Source: Chungangia koreensis (GTDB lineage: Bacteria; Bacillota; Bacilli; Bacillales_A; Planococcaceae). From it: a stretch of DNA of 64,000 nucleotides. Under the pieces are notes generated by a model. It saw nothing but the letters and a program-made list of their open reading frames with translations. It had not been told where the DNA came from and did no database searches. The stretch spans positions 124,001-188,000 of the forward strand of contig NZ_JBHSEC010000007.1 of the NCBI RefSeq assembly GCF_042651785.1, written 5' to 3'. The translations under genes were made by a program, and so were the position numbers. Positions within the stretch are counted from its first letter, which is position 1. Every line of letters begins with the position of its first letter. Of the stretch, positions 1 to 8,247 are shown piece after piece.

Positions 1-1119
1 GGACGACAATAGTGCGTTTTGTTCATTTAAACTCTTCTCAAGATAATTTTTTCCTAATAAGGCGACTTCATGGATGTCTAAACGAATGATGACTTTAGTT
101 TTAGATAAGGATGAGCTGATGACAAGTGTGCCACCTGGCTCCATGGTGAGCAGGGAATGTTGGATAAAGGCAGTGACACTTTCGTTAAATTTCTGACGGT
201 CTATAATAATAGTACCTTTAGATATTAGATTAGTTTCAATCTTAATAGAATGAAGATTTGCTAAGGGCTGTAGCATTTGGACAACCTTATTTAACTCGTT
301 ATCAATCGATACATTGGTGAAAGATAATGTTGCAGGTTTCGTGAAGTTTAGGTAGTTCTGTAAAATTTGTTCCGCATGTTCAATTTCAGTTTTAAGAATA
401 GAAGTGAAGTGTTTTCGGCTCTCCTGGTTAATAGAGTCGGAAGAAAGTAATTCTGTGAAACCAATTGCTGCGGTGAGGGGATTGCGGATATCATGTGATA
501 TGGCTGCTCCCATCTGTTCAATTGCTTTTAACTTTTCCTCTTTAAATAGCCGGCGTTCATTTTCCTCATTATGAGCAATCAGTTCAATTAGACAAGTAAG
601 TATCAAGGCACTCATGGCAGGTACAGTCAAGGCCGCAAACCAGATCTCCATCACATACTCAGCTGGGATCCACGTAGTTGATATGAGTAATGTGCCTAAA
701 CTGAATAGTGATGTGGCGGTAAACGTTACAATCATCTTGGTGAGTGGTTTTAATTTCAAAAAAGTGTACCGCCATTTCCAAAAGGCCAAGCTAAGCACGG
801 AAAAAACAAGTGCGTTTAAATAGAACCCTTCATCGATTCCATAAAAGCCCCGAACAATTATTGCCAATATACCAAGAAGAAGACTTAAAGGATGGTAAAG
901 GGAGCCAATAAGAAAAGGAACGAAGCGCATATCAATGACAAAGAAATCATTCAACCGGAACGAAAATACGAAACACAGTATAAGTGATGAAGAATAAAAG
1001 AAAATTCCCGGAAAGCGAGATATGACCATCCTCAGATTTACAGTTGAAATATAAAAAACATAAAATAATGCGAGCATTAAAGAAAGGTTAAACAGGAAAT
1101 GGTAGGTAAGCGATTCCAT
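1..1119 (-). CDS. Sensor histidine kinase (KinB/LytS-type membrane sensor), 3' end outside the window
   Basis: This frame is open from an ATG at 1119 (SD GGAG 7 bases upstream) to the window edge, 373 codons without a stop. The first ~170 residues form about five or six hydrophobic segments like the 5TMR/KinB sensor domain. A dimerisation helix follows with an intact H-box (SHDIRNPLTAAIGFTELL, near residue 210), so a phospho-accepting histidine is present. The catalytic half looks degenerate: where an N-box (NLIKNA) is expected the protein reads AFIQHS, and no DxGxG G1 box is visible after it. It may relay phosphate or be regulatory rather than an autonomous kinase. I infer a role in environmental or sporulation signalling; no partner regulator is visible here. 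The rest of the gene lies to the left. Confidence 0.8.
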   Translation of the reverse strand, partial: MESLTYHFLFNLSLMLALFYVFYISTVNLRMVISRFPGIFFYSSSLILCFVFSFRLNDFFVIDMRFVPFLIGSLYHPLSLLLGILAIIVRGFYGIDEGFYLNALVFSVLSLAFWKWRYTFLKLKPLTKMIVTFTATSLFSLGTLLISTTWIPAEYVMEIWFAALTVPAMSALILTCLIELIAHNEENERRLFKEEKLKAIEQMGAAISHDIRNPLTAAIGFTELLSSDSINQESRKHFTSILKTEIEHAEQILQNYLNFTKPATLSFTNVSIDNELNKVVQMLQPLANLHSIKIETNLISKGTIIIDRQKFNESVTAFIQHSLLTMEPGGTLVISSSLSKTKVIIRLDIHEVALLGKNYLEKSLNEQNALLSS

Positions 1120-1153
1120 ATGGTCACTCCAGCAATTTTTGCTATTTTCCCAT

Positions 1154-1182
1154 ATCATAACTGGTACCAAAGTAATAGACAA
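1154..1182 (-). promoter_or_regulatory. Sigma-A-type promoter of the sensor kinase
   Basis: Read on the minus strand, TTGTCT (1177-1182) and TATGAT (1154-1159) are separated by 17 bases, about 35 bases upstream of the kinase ATG. Motif match only. Confidence 0.55.
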
Positions 1183-1246
1183 TGCTTTCTGATGAAATAT
1201 TCAAATAATATTAAATTATTTTTAAAATAAGAGCTTAAGAAAAAAA

Positions 1247-2179
1247 TTATATTACAGAGTCTAAAACAACCGACTCCATGACTGTAATGGTATTGCTATA
1301 CGTATTCAAATTTACGGTAGCCCCCAGAGGGATTGCGGCTTTATAAGTTCCATGAGCAGTTGCGACATTTGTCATTAACGGTTTTCCTAATGGAACGAGA
1401 AATTCTTGTATGATATCGTCGTATGTCTTTCCGTACGCTGCCTCACATCCAGTACATTCCCCCATGATGATTCCTACGCAATCATCAAGCTTCCGGGCCA
1501 TTGCTAAATGAGTCATGTATCGATAAAACGTATTCGCCGGTTCATGGGTCTCTTCTAATATTAGAATTCGCCCTGTCGTATCCACTTCGTATGGTGTGCC
1601 TAATGTACCGATAAATGAAGTTAAATTTCCGCCGATGAGCATCCCTGAAACGTTTCCCGGAACGAGGCTTGTCTTTAAGATTTCAGGTGGGTTTTCAATT
1701 TGCCAGGGGACCTCCCGAACAGAAGTAGCGGAAAAGAACTGATCTAAATTATATTGAGGAATATCTTTGTCGAAGTCGAGAAGCATTAGGCTTTGGAAGG
1801 ATAGAAGGTTGGCATATTCCACAAGGACATTCTGAAGAATAGTAATGTCACTATAGCCAGATAAGATTTTCGGATTTCTTGAGATTGTCGAGAAATCTAA
1901 ATAAGGCAAGATCCCCTCTACACCGACTCCACCTCGTGTTGAAAGAATCATGTTAACTTCAGGATTTTCAAACATCTTCATTAAGTCGGAGGCACGTTCC
2001 CGAGGACCGGCACTTAAAAAGCCATTCGCAGCATATACATAATCCCCTACGACAATTTTGTAACCCATCTTTTGAAGTATATCAATTCCCAAGTCTATTT
2101 GTTCCGCAGCCAATGGGCTTCCAAGAGTTACAATCCCGATCGTGTCACCGGTTTTCAAGGCTGGCGGTTTTGTCACCAT
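1247..2179 (-). CDS. S66-family LD-carboxypeptidase / MccF-like serine peptidase
   Basis: A 310-residue protein of peptidase family S66, which cleaves L,D bonds in recycled muropeptides (LdcA) or detoxifies microcin C-type peptide nucleotides (MccF). Visible family landmarks are STRGGVG near residue 90, the nucleophile region GYSDIT, the EETHEP segment with a glutamate, and the C-terminal ATAHG segment with a histidine; together these supply the Ser-Glu-His triad. The frame is open 25 codons further upstream, but only the ATG at 2179 has a good SD (AAGGAG, 9-base spacing). No signal peptide, so cytoplasmic. It is monocistronic. Whether it acts in wall recycling or in peptide-antibiotic resistance cannot be told from sequence. 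Confidence 0.85.
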   Translation of the reverse strand: MVTKPPALKTGDTIGIVTLGSPLAAEQIDLGIDILQKMGYKIVVGDYVYAANGFLSAGPRERASDLMKMFENPEVNMILSTRGGVGVEGILPYLDFSTISRNPKILSGYSDITILQNVLVEYANLLSFQSLMLLDFDKDIPQYNLDQFFSATSVREVPWQIENPPEILKTSLVPGNVSGMLIGGNLTSFIGTLGTPYEVDTTGRILILEETHEPANTFYRYMTHLAMARKLDDCVGIIMGECTGCEAAYGKTYDDIIQEFLVPLGKPLMTNVATAHGTYKAAIPLGATVNLNTYSNTITVMESVVLDSVI

Positions 2180-2400
2180 AGTTTGCAGCTCCTTTTTATT
2201 CTTAGTTCTCTTAGTATATTGGTTCAAATAGCCGGACATGAAAGAACCTAACAATAAAACCGGTCAATCGGGAATGAGTTGCATAGTTTAAAAAGGACGT
2301 GTCAAACAGAGGAGAGGTATCTTAAAAATTCCAACGTACAGGAGGGAAACCAAGCCCTTGTAAGATTGGAAGTTCATGATGGTCAGCAGGGTAAAGAGAA

Positions 2401-2440
2401 AACAGCCAGATTTCTAAAAGTGGAAACTGGCTGTTTTTTT
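2401..2440. terminator. Rho-independent terminator, bidirectional
   Basis: Stem AACAGCCAG / CTGGCTGTT extended by TTTC/GAAA, with T-rich tracts on both sides. It ends the fetAB transcript on the minus strand. The preceding 2180-2400 holds no convincing gene. Confidence 0.85.
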
Positions 2441-2450
2441 AAGAAGGCAG

Positions 2451-3200
2451 TTATTCTTTTATAAATTGCATCTTTTCATTGAATAGAACCGGGTAGGAAA
2501 GAAACCCTAAAAGTACGCTTGTGACCCCGGCTGTCGTCAATAAAAGAAAGAGAATAAGCAATTGAAATTGCACTGCGATGACAGGATCGGCACCGGCGAT
2601 GATTTGTCCGCTCATCATGCCAGGCAATTGGACAAGTCCTACCGTTTTTTGGCTTTCAATGGTTGGAATCATACTGGCTTTTATGGCACTGAGCAACTGC
2701 CGATGAACGGCTTGTTTTGGCGTGCCTCCAAGTGAAAGGATCAACTCTGTTTCTTCATGGCGTGCTTCAATTTCTGCAGTAAAACGATTTAAGAAAAGAA
2801 TCGCAAGAACCATTGAATTCCCAATCACCATACCACTAATCGATATGATGTATGGTGCTTCGGGAGGTATAATCCGGAAGCCTAAAAGAATCGATTGCGT
2901 CAGCACTTCTACAAAAATGAGCGCAGCCGCCACTTTCCAAGTGATGCCCTTGATTGAAAGTCCTTTTTTCTTCACATTATTAGTTGCTGCGATGATCATT
3001 AGCAGAACAATGAGGAGTATATAGACAAAGCTATCGGAGTCGAAAACAAACTTTAGTACATAACCAATGACCAATAATTGAATAATTGAGCGAATTGTCG
3101 CAATAAGCGTATCTTTTTCCAAGCCTAATCCAAATGTTTTGGAGAGAATAAGCGGAATCAGGACAAATATTAAGGTTAAGGACAACGTAGTGAACGTCAT
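2451..3200 (-). CDS. fetB: Iron efflux ABC transporter permease FetB (UPF0014)
   Basis: A 249-residue, very hydrophobic protein with about seven membrane segments, matching the YbbM/FetB (UPF0014) family in length and layout. A conserved-looking region at residues 145-195 contains EARHEETELILSLGG and a QLPGMMSGQIIAGADP segment, typical of the family. With FetA it forms an ABC exporter that lowers cytosolic iron and raises peroxide resistance in E. coli. Its ATG overlaps the fetA stop by four bases, so translation is coupled. The nearby PerR-like box agrees with a role in iron/peroxide stress. Confidence 0.88.
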   Translation of the reverse strand: MTFTTLSLTLIFVLIPLILSKTFGLGLEKDTLIATIRSIIQLLVIGYVLKFVFDSDSFVYILLIVLLMIIAATNNVKKKGLSIKGITWKVAAALIFVEVLTQSILLGFRIIPPEAPYIISISGMVIGNSMVLAILFLNRFTAEIEARHEETELILSLGGTPKQAVHRQLLSAIKASMIPTIESQKTVGLVQLPGMMSGQIIAGADPVIAVQFQLLILFLLLTTAGVTSVLLGFLSYPVLFNEKMQFIKE

Positions 3201-3919
3201 TTTCCTTCCCCCTTCACAAATTTTTGCACTCGTTCATTAGTCGGAGATTTTAATAGCGCACTATCACCGGTTTCAATGATTTCCCCATCCATTAATACCC
3301 ATGTAAACGTTCCTATTTCAAGAGCCTGCTGCAAGTTATGTGTAATCCAAACGATGGTTGTCCCGTTCTTATTGACCTTAACGATCAAGTCTTCGATTTC
3401 TTGCCTTGAAGTTTGATCGAGAGAAGAAGTGATTTCATCCAGCAAAAGAATTTCTGGACGATTCATTAAGGTGCGGGCGATGGAGACCTTTTGACGTTGT
3501 CCACCGGAAAGATCTTTCGTGTTTCGCTTCAACAAGTCCTCTGGCAACCCAACTTTGTTTAATGCCGTTTGTGCTTCTTTTTGGTCCAACTTTTCTTGTT
3601 TTAAGGTCCGGGGAAGTGCAAGATTTTCCCAAACTGTGCCAGGAATCATTGGAGCACTTTGGAGGGCGAGACCGACTAATCTTCTTAAGACAGGTGGAGA
3701 ATACGTGTCAATCGGTTTGCCATGTATATAAATATCTCCTGAGTCAGCAGATAATAATCCATTACAAAGCTTTAACAGAGTCGTCTTCCCGGCCCCCGAT
3801 GGTCCCACTAAAGTAGTGATCGATCCTTCCGGAAATGAACCCGTAACTTGCTTTAAGATTTTATGGTCATTTGCAGAGAAATTGACGTTATTAAAATGAA
3901 TAGCAGGTTGATAGTTCAA
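3197..3919 (-). CDS. fetA: Iron efflux ABC transporter ATP-binding protein FetA
   Basis: A 240-residue single ABC ATPase domain. Walker A is GPSGAGKTT (about residues 39-47), the signature is LSGGQRQKVSIART, and Walker B is EILLLDEITSS, followed by the H-loop WITHN. Its direct coupling to the UPF0014 permease identifies it as FetA (YbbL type), powering metal export, rather than an importer ATPase; no binding protein is nearby. The start is TTG at 3919, with AAGAAGTGA as SD. The promoter is probably TTGCCC/TATGTT on the minus strand near 3970-4000. A PerR-like palindrome lies 33 bases upstream of the start. Confidence 0.88.
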   Translation of the reverse strand: MNYQPAIHFNNVNFSANDHKILKQVTGSFPEGSITTLVGPSGAGKTTLLKLCNGLLSADSGDIYIHGKPIDTYSPPVLRRLVGLALQSAPMIPGTVWENLALPRTLKQEKLDQKEAQTALNKVGLPEDLLKRNTKDLSGGQRQKVSIARTLMNRPEILLLDEITSSLDQTSRQEIEDLIVKVNKNGTTIVWITHNLQQALEIGTFTWVLMDGEIIETGDSALLKSPTNERVQKFVKGEGK

Positions 3920-3951
3920 TTAGATTCACTTCTTTCTAAAAGGCTTTTCGT

Positions 3952-3966
3952 TAGTAATAGTTATAA
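3952..3966. promoter_or_regulatory. Candidate PerR/Fur-type box between fetA and the OsmC gene
   Basis: On the minus strand this reads TTATAACTATTACTA, 11 of the 14 defined positions of the PerR consensus TTATAATNATTATAA. It sits in the fetAB leader and upstream of the divergent OsmC-like gene; both are plausible peroxide-stress genes. By-eye match only. Confidence 0.4.
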
Positions 3967-4042
3967 CATAAAGGCGGACAATTTAAGGGCAATAGCAGTT
4001 TTGTGTAAAATAGAGGAAAGAAGAGTAGAGGAGGACGTAGTT

Positions 4043-4483
4043 ATGGCATTGCATCACTTTCATTTAAAAGCAGATTGGCCTGGTTTAAGAAATGACGTCG
4101 GGACGATTGAATCGGGAAATCTAAAAACTGAAATTTCAATTCCTCCAGAAATGGATGGACCGGGTGTTGGTACGAATCCGGATGAAATGTTATTAGGAGC
4201 CGCTGCAACCTGCTATATCATCACGTTAGCAGCTATGATGGAGCGTAGTGGACTTGAGAAAAAATCCCTTTCGATGGAATCAGAGGCGATTGTAGAAGTA
4301 AAGGATGGAGTTTTTACATATAAGAAAATTATTCACCGCCCCACTATTGAGTTAAAAGAAGGAGCATCGGAACGTGAACGCTCCCTTGCCAAGAGACTTG
4401 CAGAAAAGGCGGAGAGTTCCTGTATGATCAGCAGAGCGATTGCAGGAAATGTTGAATTGGAATTAGAAGCGACCATCTCATAA
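4043..4483 (+). CDS. OsmC/Ohr-family peroxiredoxin-like protein
   Basis: A 146-residue protein of the OsmC fold. It has the two conserved cysteines, one in AAATCYIITLAAM (about residue 57) and one in AESSCMISRAI (about residue 128), which form the peroxidatic/resolving pair that reduces organic hydroperoxides. The frame is open 60 codons further upstream, across the fetA start, but family proteins begin like MALHHFHLKADWPG and the ATG at 4043 has a GAGGACG SD. It resembles the YmaD/SACOL1771 subgroup. It is divergent from fetAB, suggesting a shared oxidative-stress control region. Confidence 0.85.
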   Translation: MALHHFHLKADWPGLRNDVGTIESGNLKTEISIPPEMDGPGVGTNPDEMLLGAAATCYIITLAAMMERSGLEKKSLSMESEAIVEVKDGVFTYKKIIHRPTIELKEGASERERSLAKRLAEKAESSCMISRAIAGNVELELEATIS

Positions 4484-4568
4484 ACGTGATGAATTCTATT
4501 ATGTCAGTGCCCTTCTTCTTATCTCCCGCATAAGATAATAGAGTAGATCAGAAGGGGGTGTGAGGCAT

Positions 4569-5321
4569 ATGGGCTTGTATATGAATGACAATCAGCACCC
4601 GGGCGTGTATCGAAACCGAAAAAAATTGAATGAGTCAAACCAAAGGATTGAACGCAGGGATTATTTGTCGGAAGTGCTGGAGAACCAGCAGAAAACGAAC
4701 AGGACCTTCCACCGGGCAATATATGGCTTAAGACATTCACAGAAAAAGTTGGAAATACGGCAATCCAATCAGTGGAAAGAACTTATGGAGCATCTGGAGG
4801 AAATGCAGGAAATGAGTGAGCGCCACGAGGAATTGGAGCAGGCCGTATTGGCATGGCTTAAAAGCTTGGAGCTTAAGAATCGTAAACTCCAACTTGTTTT
4901 AAAGCATGAGCAAAATAGCAAGAAGGATCTCGTACAAAAAGTGGAAGATATGAACCGGTTAAACCAAGATCTCATGACACGATTAAGTGATTTAAGTGAG
5001 TCGAATGGGCGGATTGAGGTAAAAGTCGATGAACAGACGGAAATTCAAAAAACCCTTTCCAATCAAGTGACAAGGTTAGAAACGGTCCAGCAGGAAGTGG
5101 CCGACAAAATCGATAGCCAAGAGGGACTGATTGATAAGTTGAATCGGCAAATCGATCATATCCGATCAGTATTGTTTGAGCGTACAAATCATTTAGAAGA
5201 AAAGATTGAGAATTTGTACAAAACGACTGCTGCACTATTCCAGCGGCTATCCCCAAAAAATAAAGAAAGTGAAGGAGATTCGGAGAAGGAAGAAAACACA
5301 ACCTCCCGTAATCTTCATTAA
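4569..5321 (+). CDS. Coiled-coil protein of unknown function
   Basis: A 250-residue, highly charged, soluble protein with no membrane segment or signal peptide. From about residue 30 to 235 it is one continuous run of heptad-like helix, rich in Glu, Lys, Gln, Leu and Ile, so a long parallel coiled coil is likely. The C-terminal tail is acidic. ATG 4569 has the best SD spacing (AAGGGGG, 10 bases); a GTG at 4560 overlaps the SD. I do not recognise the family. It is a single gene ending at a terminator shared with the GbsR-type gene. A structural or scaffold role is possible, but nothing proves it. Confidence 0.7.
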   Translation: MGLYMNDNQHPGVYRNRKKLNESNQRIERRDYLSEVLENQQKTNRTFHRAIYGLRHSQKKLEIRQSNQWKELMEHLEEMQEMSERHEELEQAVLAWLKSLELKNRKLQLVLKHEQNSKKDLVQKVEDMNRLNQDLMTRLSDLSESNGRIEVKVDEQTEIQKTLSNQVTRLETVQQEVADKIDSQEGLIDKLNRQIDHIRSVLFERTNHLEEKIENLYKTTAALFQRLSPKNKESEGDSEKEENTTSRNLH

Positions 5322-5340
5322 AAAATATAAAAAAGTAAAA

Positions 5341-5374
5341 ACAAGACTTCTCGATTGAGGAGCCTTGTTTTTTA
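5341..5374. terminator. Rho-independent terminator shared by convergent genes
   Basis: Stem ACAAG...CTTGT with inner CTC/GAG pairs, followed by TTTTTT on the plus strand and A/T-rich sequence on the minus side. It lies between the coiled-coil gene and the GbsR-type gene. Confidence 0.75.
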
Positions 5375-5385
5375 TTACATATGAA

Positions 5386-5934
5386 TCACTTGTCCGATGA
5401 ACCCGGTTCTTTAGGAACCAAGTTGAAAATTTCTTGGTCCTCGAAAGCATCCACTAACCGATCGAGCCATTCATAATACGCTTTCATACTTTTCAGCTTC
5501 TCAATATCCTCAACCGCGAACTCTTTCACTTCAGCAGATATTTCTGGGTCTTGGATGAGTGTCTCCAACTCAGCTATTGATTTTTTTATGGCTGCGTTAT
5601 GGAGGGAAACGGATCGGCGCCATTTGATCGAGAACAGATCAATAAAATTTTGATGCCAATCGTCCGTTACTTGATACAAATCTTTTCGAATTCCTTTTCT
5701 CCAGGCGCGTTCAACCAGTTTCAGGTCGCTTAACGCCTTGACAGAAGTACTGACACTCGTCTTGCTCATACCTAAAAGATTGGTCATTTCGTCAAGAGTC
5801 AACGGTTCATCATGGAAATACATGACCCCGTACTGTCTGCCTACTGAAGGAGCCAAACCGTATAGATGAATATTTTGTGCAATCGTTTCAATAATACGTT
5901 CACGGGCTTTTTCTAAGCGTTCTTTGCCTTCCAT
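5386..5934 (-). CDS. GbsR/OpcR-type MarR-like transcriptional regulator
   Basis: A 182-residue regulator with a winged helix at about residues 40-105 (LTLDEMTNLLGMSKTSVSTSVKAL is the recognition region) and a C-terminal helical part. Length and N-terminus (IETIAQNIHLYGLAPSVGRQYGVMYF) match GbsR/OpcR, repressors that sense choline or control betaine uptake in Bacillus. It is divergent from opuAABC, and a strong inverted repeat lies in the shared intergenic region, so it most likely represses the opuA operon. ATG at 5934 follows GGAGGG. Whether the inducer is choline, betaine or simply osmotic state is not visible. Confidence 0.85.
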   Translation of the reverse strand: MEGKERLEKARERIIETIAQNIHLYGLAPSVGRQYGVMYFHDEPLTLDEMTNLLGMSKTSVSTSVKALSDLKLVERAWRKGIRKDLYQVTDDWHQNFIDLFSIKWRRSVSLHNAAIKKSIAELETLIQDPEISAEVKEFAVEDIEKLKSMKAYYEWLDRLVDAFEDQEIFNLVPKEPGSSDK

Positions 5935-6035
5935 GATGATGTCCCTCCACTTATTAATGGCTCATAATTACAGCATGTGTTTAATATTCTAAATGTATTA
6001 TACCCACTTTTAAAATGCAATTTATAATAATTATA

Positions 6036-6061
6036 GTTCGTACAGTTTTTTCTGTATGAAC
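6036..6061. promoter_or_regulatory. 26-bp inverted repeat, candidate GbsR/OpcR operator
   Basis: GTTCGTACAG, a six-T spacer, then CTGTATGAAC: two 10-bp arms with one mismatch. It lies in the 207-bp divergent region between the regulator and opuAA, upstream of the likely opuA promoter. It is not followed by a terminator-like tract, so an operator is the simplest reading. Confidence 0.5.
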
Positions 6062-6085
6062 TAAATAAAAAGTTTGAACAGTTGT

Positions 6086-6114
6086 TTTCATTTTATATTA
6101 CCTTTATACTAATT
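6086..6114 (+). promoter_or_regulatory. Possible opuA promoter
   Basis: TTGTTT at about 6086 and TATACT at about 6109, separated by 17 bases, about 27 bases before the opuAA start. The -35 is weak. Confidence 0.35.
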
Positions 6115-6141
6115 AAGGAGTTAAGCAAAAGGAGTGTGAAT

Positions 6142-7395
6142 ATGAACGGGGAAATGAGAACTAAAAAAATAGAAGTTCTCCAAGCTTCGAAAATATTTGG
6201 TAAGAACAGAAGAAAAGCAACACAAATGATTTCTGACGGGAAAACGAAAGCGGAAATCCTAAAACAAACAGGAGCAACTGTTGGGGTCAAAAATGCAAGT
6301 TTTGATGTGTACGATGGAGAGGTTTTTGTCATCATGGGACTTTCAGGAAGTGGAAAATCCACATTGGTGAGAATGCTCAACCGTCTGATTGATGCGTCAT
6401 CCGGGAAAATATTGCTGGATGGTGAAGACCTCATGCAGATGAACAAAGAACAGCTCCGAGAAGTACGAAGAAAGAAAATCGGTATGGTGTTTCAGAACTT
6501 TGCTCTCTTTCCGCATAAGACGATTATCGAGAATACGGAATATGGTTTGGAACTTCAAGGTGTTCCAAAAGAACAGCGTCGTCAAAAGGCAACGGAATCG
6601 TTGAGACTCGTAGGTCTTGCAGGCTACGAAACTCAATATCCAAGCCAATTGAGCGGAGGTATGCAGCAGCGTGTAGGACTTGCAAGGGCACTTGCAACAG
6701 ATCCTGATGTATTGCTGATGGATGAAGCTTTTAGTGCGCTGGATCCTCTCATCCGGAAAGACATGCAAAACGAACTCCTGCAGTTACACAGTGATGTGGG
6801 GAAAACGATTATTTTCATTACCCATGATTTGGATGAGGCACTTCGGATCGGCGACCGTATCGCCTTGATGAAAGATGGGGAAATCGTCCAAATTGGAACA
6901 CCGGAAGAAATTTTAATGAGCCCGTCCAATGAATATGTAGAACGGTTTGTCGAGGACGTAGATTTATCAAAAGTTCTGACGGCCGGCCACATTATGAAAA
7001 AGGCGGATTCTGTACCGATTGAACGTGGTCCACGTGTTGCTCTACGTTTAATGAACCAGCTTGGAATTTCTTCTATTTACGTTGTTGATAAAGGAAACAA
7101 ACTGATAGGAGCAGTTACTGCTCAAGATGCACTAAAAGCAGTGGAAGAGGATCTTTCTCTTCGGGATGTGCTGATCACGGATATAGTAAAAGTAACTCCG
7201 GATACAGTGTTAACAGACTTGTTTGACACGGTATCAACGGCTACAATCCCAGTCTCAGTGGTTAACGAAGACCAAAGACTGTTAGGAATTATTATCCGAG
7301 GTGCATTAATTGGAGCTTTAGCTGGAGATGACCAGTTTATTAATGAAAAAGCGGAAGAAGCTGTAGAAGCAAGTTCTGAATTGGAGGTGATGTAG
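6142..7395 (+). CDS. opuAA: Glycine betaine/proline ABC transporter ATP-binding subunit OpuAA
   Basis: A 417-residue protein, the size of B. subtilis OpuAA. Walker A is GLSGSGKST (66-74), the signature is LSGGMQQRVGLARA, Walker B is VLLMDEAFSALD, and the H-loop is FITHDLDEA. A C-terminal tandem CBS module (about 280-400) carries ionic-strength sensing in this family. The ATG at 6142 has a perfect AAGGAG SD; an upstream in-frame extension of 20 codons has none. First gene of opuAABC, it energises uptake of the osmoprotectant glycine betaine. Confidence 0.95.
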   Translation: MNGEMRTKKIEVLQASKIFGKNRRKATQMISDGKTKAEILKQTGATVGVKNASFDVYDGEVFVIMGLSGSGKSTLVRMLNRLIDASSGKILLDGEDLMQMNKEQLREVRRKKIGMVFQNFALFPHKTIIENTEYGLELQGVPKEQRRQKATESLRLVGLAGYETQYPSQLSGGMQQRVGLARALATDPDVLLMDEAFSALDPLIRKDMQNELLQLHSDVGKTIIFITHDLDEALRIGDRIALMKDGEIVQIGTPEEILMSPSNEYVERFVEDVDLSKVLTAGHIMKKADSVPIERGPRVALRLMNQLGISSIYVVDKGNKLIGAVTAQDALKAVEEDLSLRDVLITDIVKVTPDTVLTDLFDTVSTATIPVSVVNEDQRLLGIIIRGALIGALAGDDQFINEKAEEAVEASSELEVM

Positions 7396-8247
7396 GTGGA
7401 TGAACTATTACCTCGTATTCCGTTCGCGGACTGGATAGATCAGTTAGTAGATTGGTTAGTAGCAACTTTCGGAACTGTTTTCGATGGAATCGCAGATTTC
7501 TTGGAAGGTGTAGTCGAAGGTTCGGTCGATCTATTAAATATGGTCCCTTCCATACTATTAGCTGTTTTATTCGCCGCACTTGCTTGGTTGATCTCAACAC
7601 GTAAGGTTGCCATCTTTACATTGATCGGCCTGTTATTTGTCGACTATTTAGGTTATTGGTATGAAATGCTGCAAATGTTGGCGTTGGTGCTGACATCCGT
7701 TTTCTTTGCAGTGGTTGTCGGGATTCCAATAGGAATTTGGGGTTCTCAGAGCAGCAAGGTCCGTAAGGTTATCAATCCGATCTTAGACTTGATGCAAACG
7801 ATGCCGGCCTTCGTTTACTTAATCCCAGCAATCTTCTTCTTTAATATTGGAGTTGTGCCAGGGGTTGTCGCTTCCGTTATATTTGCAATGCCGCCAACTA
7901 TTCGGCTGACTATGTTGGGAATTCAACAAGTTCCAAGTGAGCTGATTGAAGCGACGGAAGCATTTGGATCTACTACGTGGCAACGGCTTGGCAAGGTTCA
8001 AATACCTTTGGCGAAACCGACGATCATGGCGGGTGTGAACCAAAGTATCATGCTTTCACTCTCCATGGTGGTTATTGCCTCCATGGTAGGGGCACCAGGT
8101 CTCGGTGAAGAAGTTTACCGTTCTGTTACGCAGTTGAAAACCGGAGTCGGTTTTGAAACTGGCTTATCGATTGTCATTGTGGCAATCATTTTAGATAGAA
8201 TTACACAACACGCAGGAAAAAGAAAAGTAGGGGGAAAAACAATATGA
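7396..8247 (+). CDS. opuAB: Glycine betaine ABC transporter permease OpuAB
   Basis: A 283-residue integral membrane protein. An amphipathic N-terminal region (residues 1-45) precedes about seven membrane segments. The EAA loop that docks on the ATPase is visible near residue 180 (ELIEATEAFGSTTWQRLGKVQ). GTG start immediately after the opuAA stop, with GGAGG eight bases upstream. Its last codons overlap opuAC by four bases (ATGA). Length and order match OpuAB, the separate-permease form of betaine transporter. Confidence 0.94.
   Translation: MDELLPRIPFADWIDQLVDWLVATFGTVFDGIADFLEGVVEGSVDLLNMVPSILLAVLFAALAWLISTRKVAIFTLIGLLFVDYLGYWYEMLQMLALVLTSVFFAVVVGIPIGIWGSQSSKVRKVINPILDLMQTMPAFVYLIPAIFFFNIGVVPGVVASVIFAMPPTIRLTMLGIQQVPSELIEATEAFGSTTWQRLGKVQIPLAKPTIMAGVNQSIMLSLSMVVIASMVGAPGLGEEVYRSVTQLKTGVGFETGLSIVIVAIILDRITQHAGKRKVGGKTI

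Noticed and set aside
2279..2464. 61-codon open frame on the plus strand
   Set aside because: TTG start with no SD, runs through a terminator hairpin, unconvincing composition.
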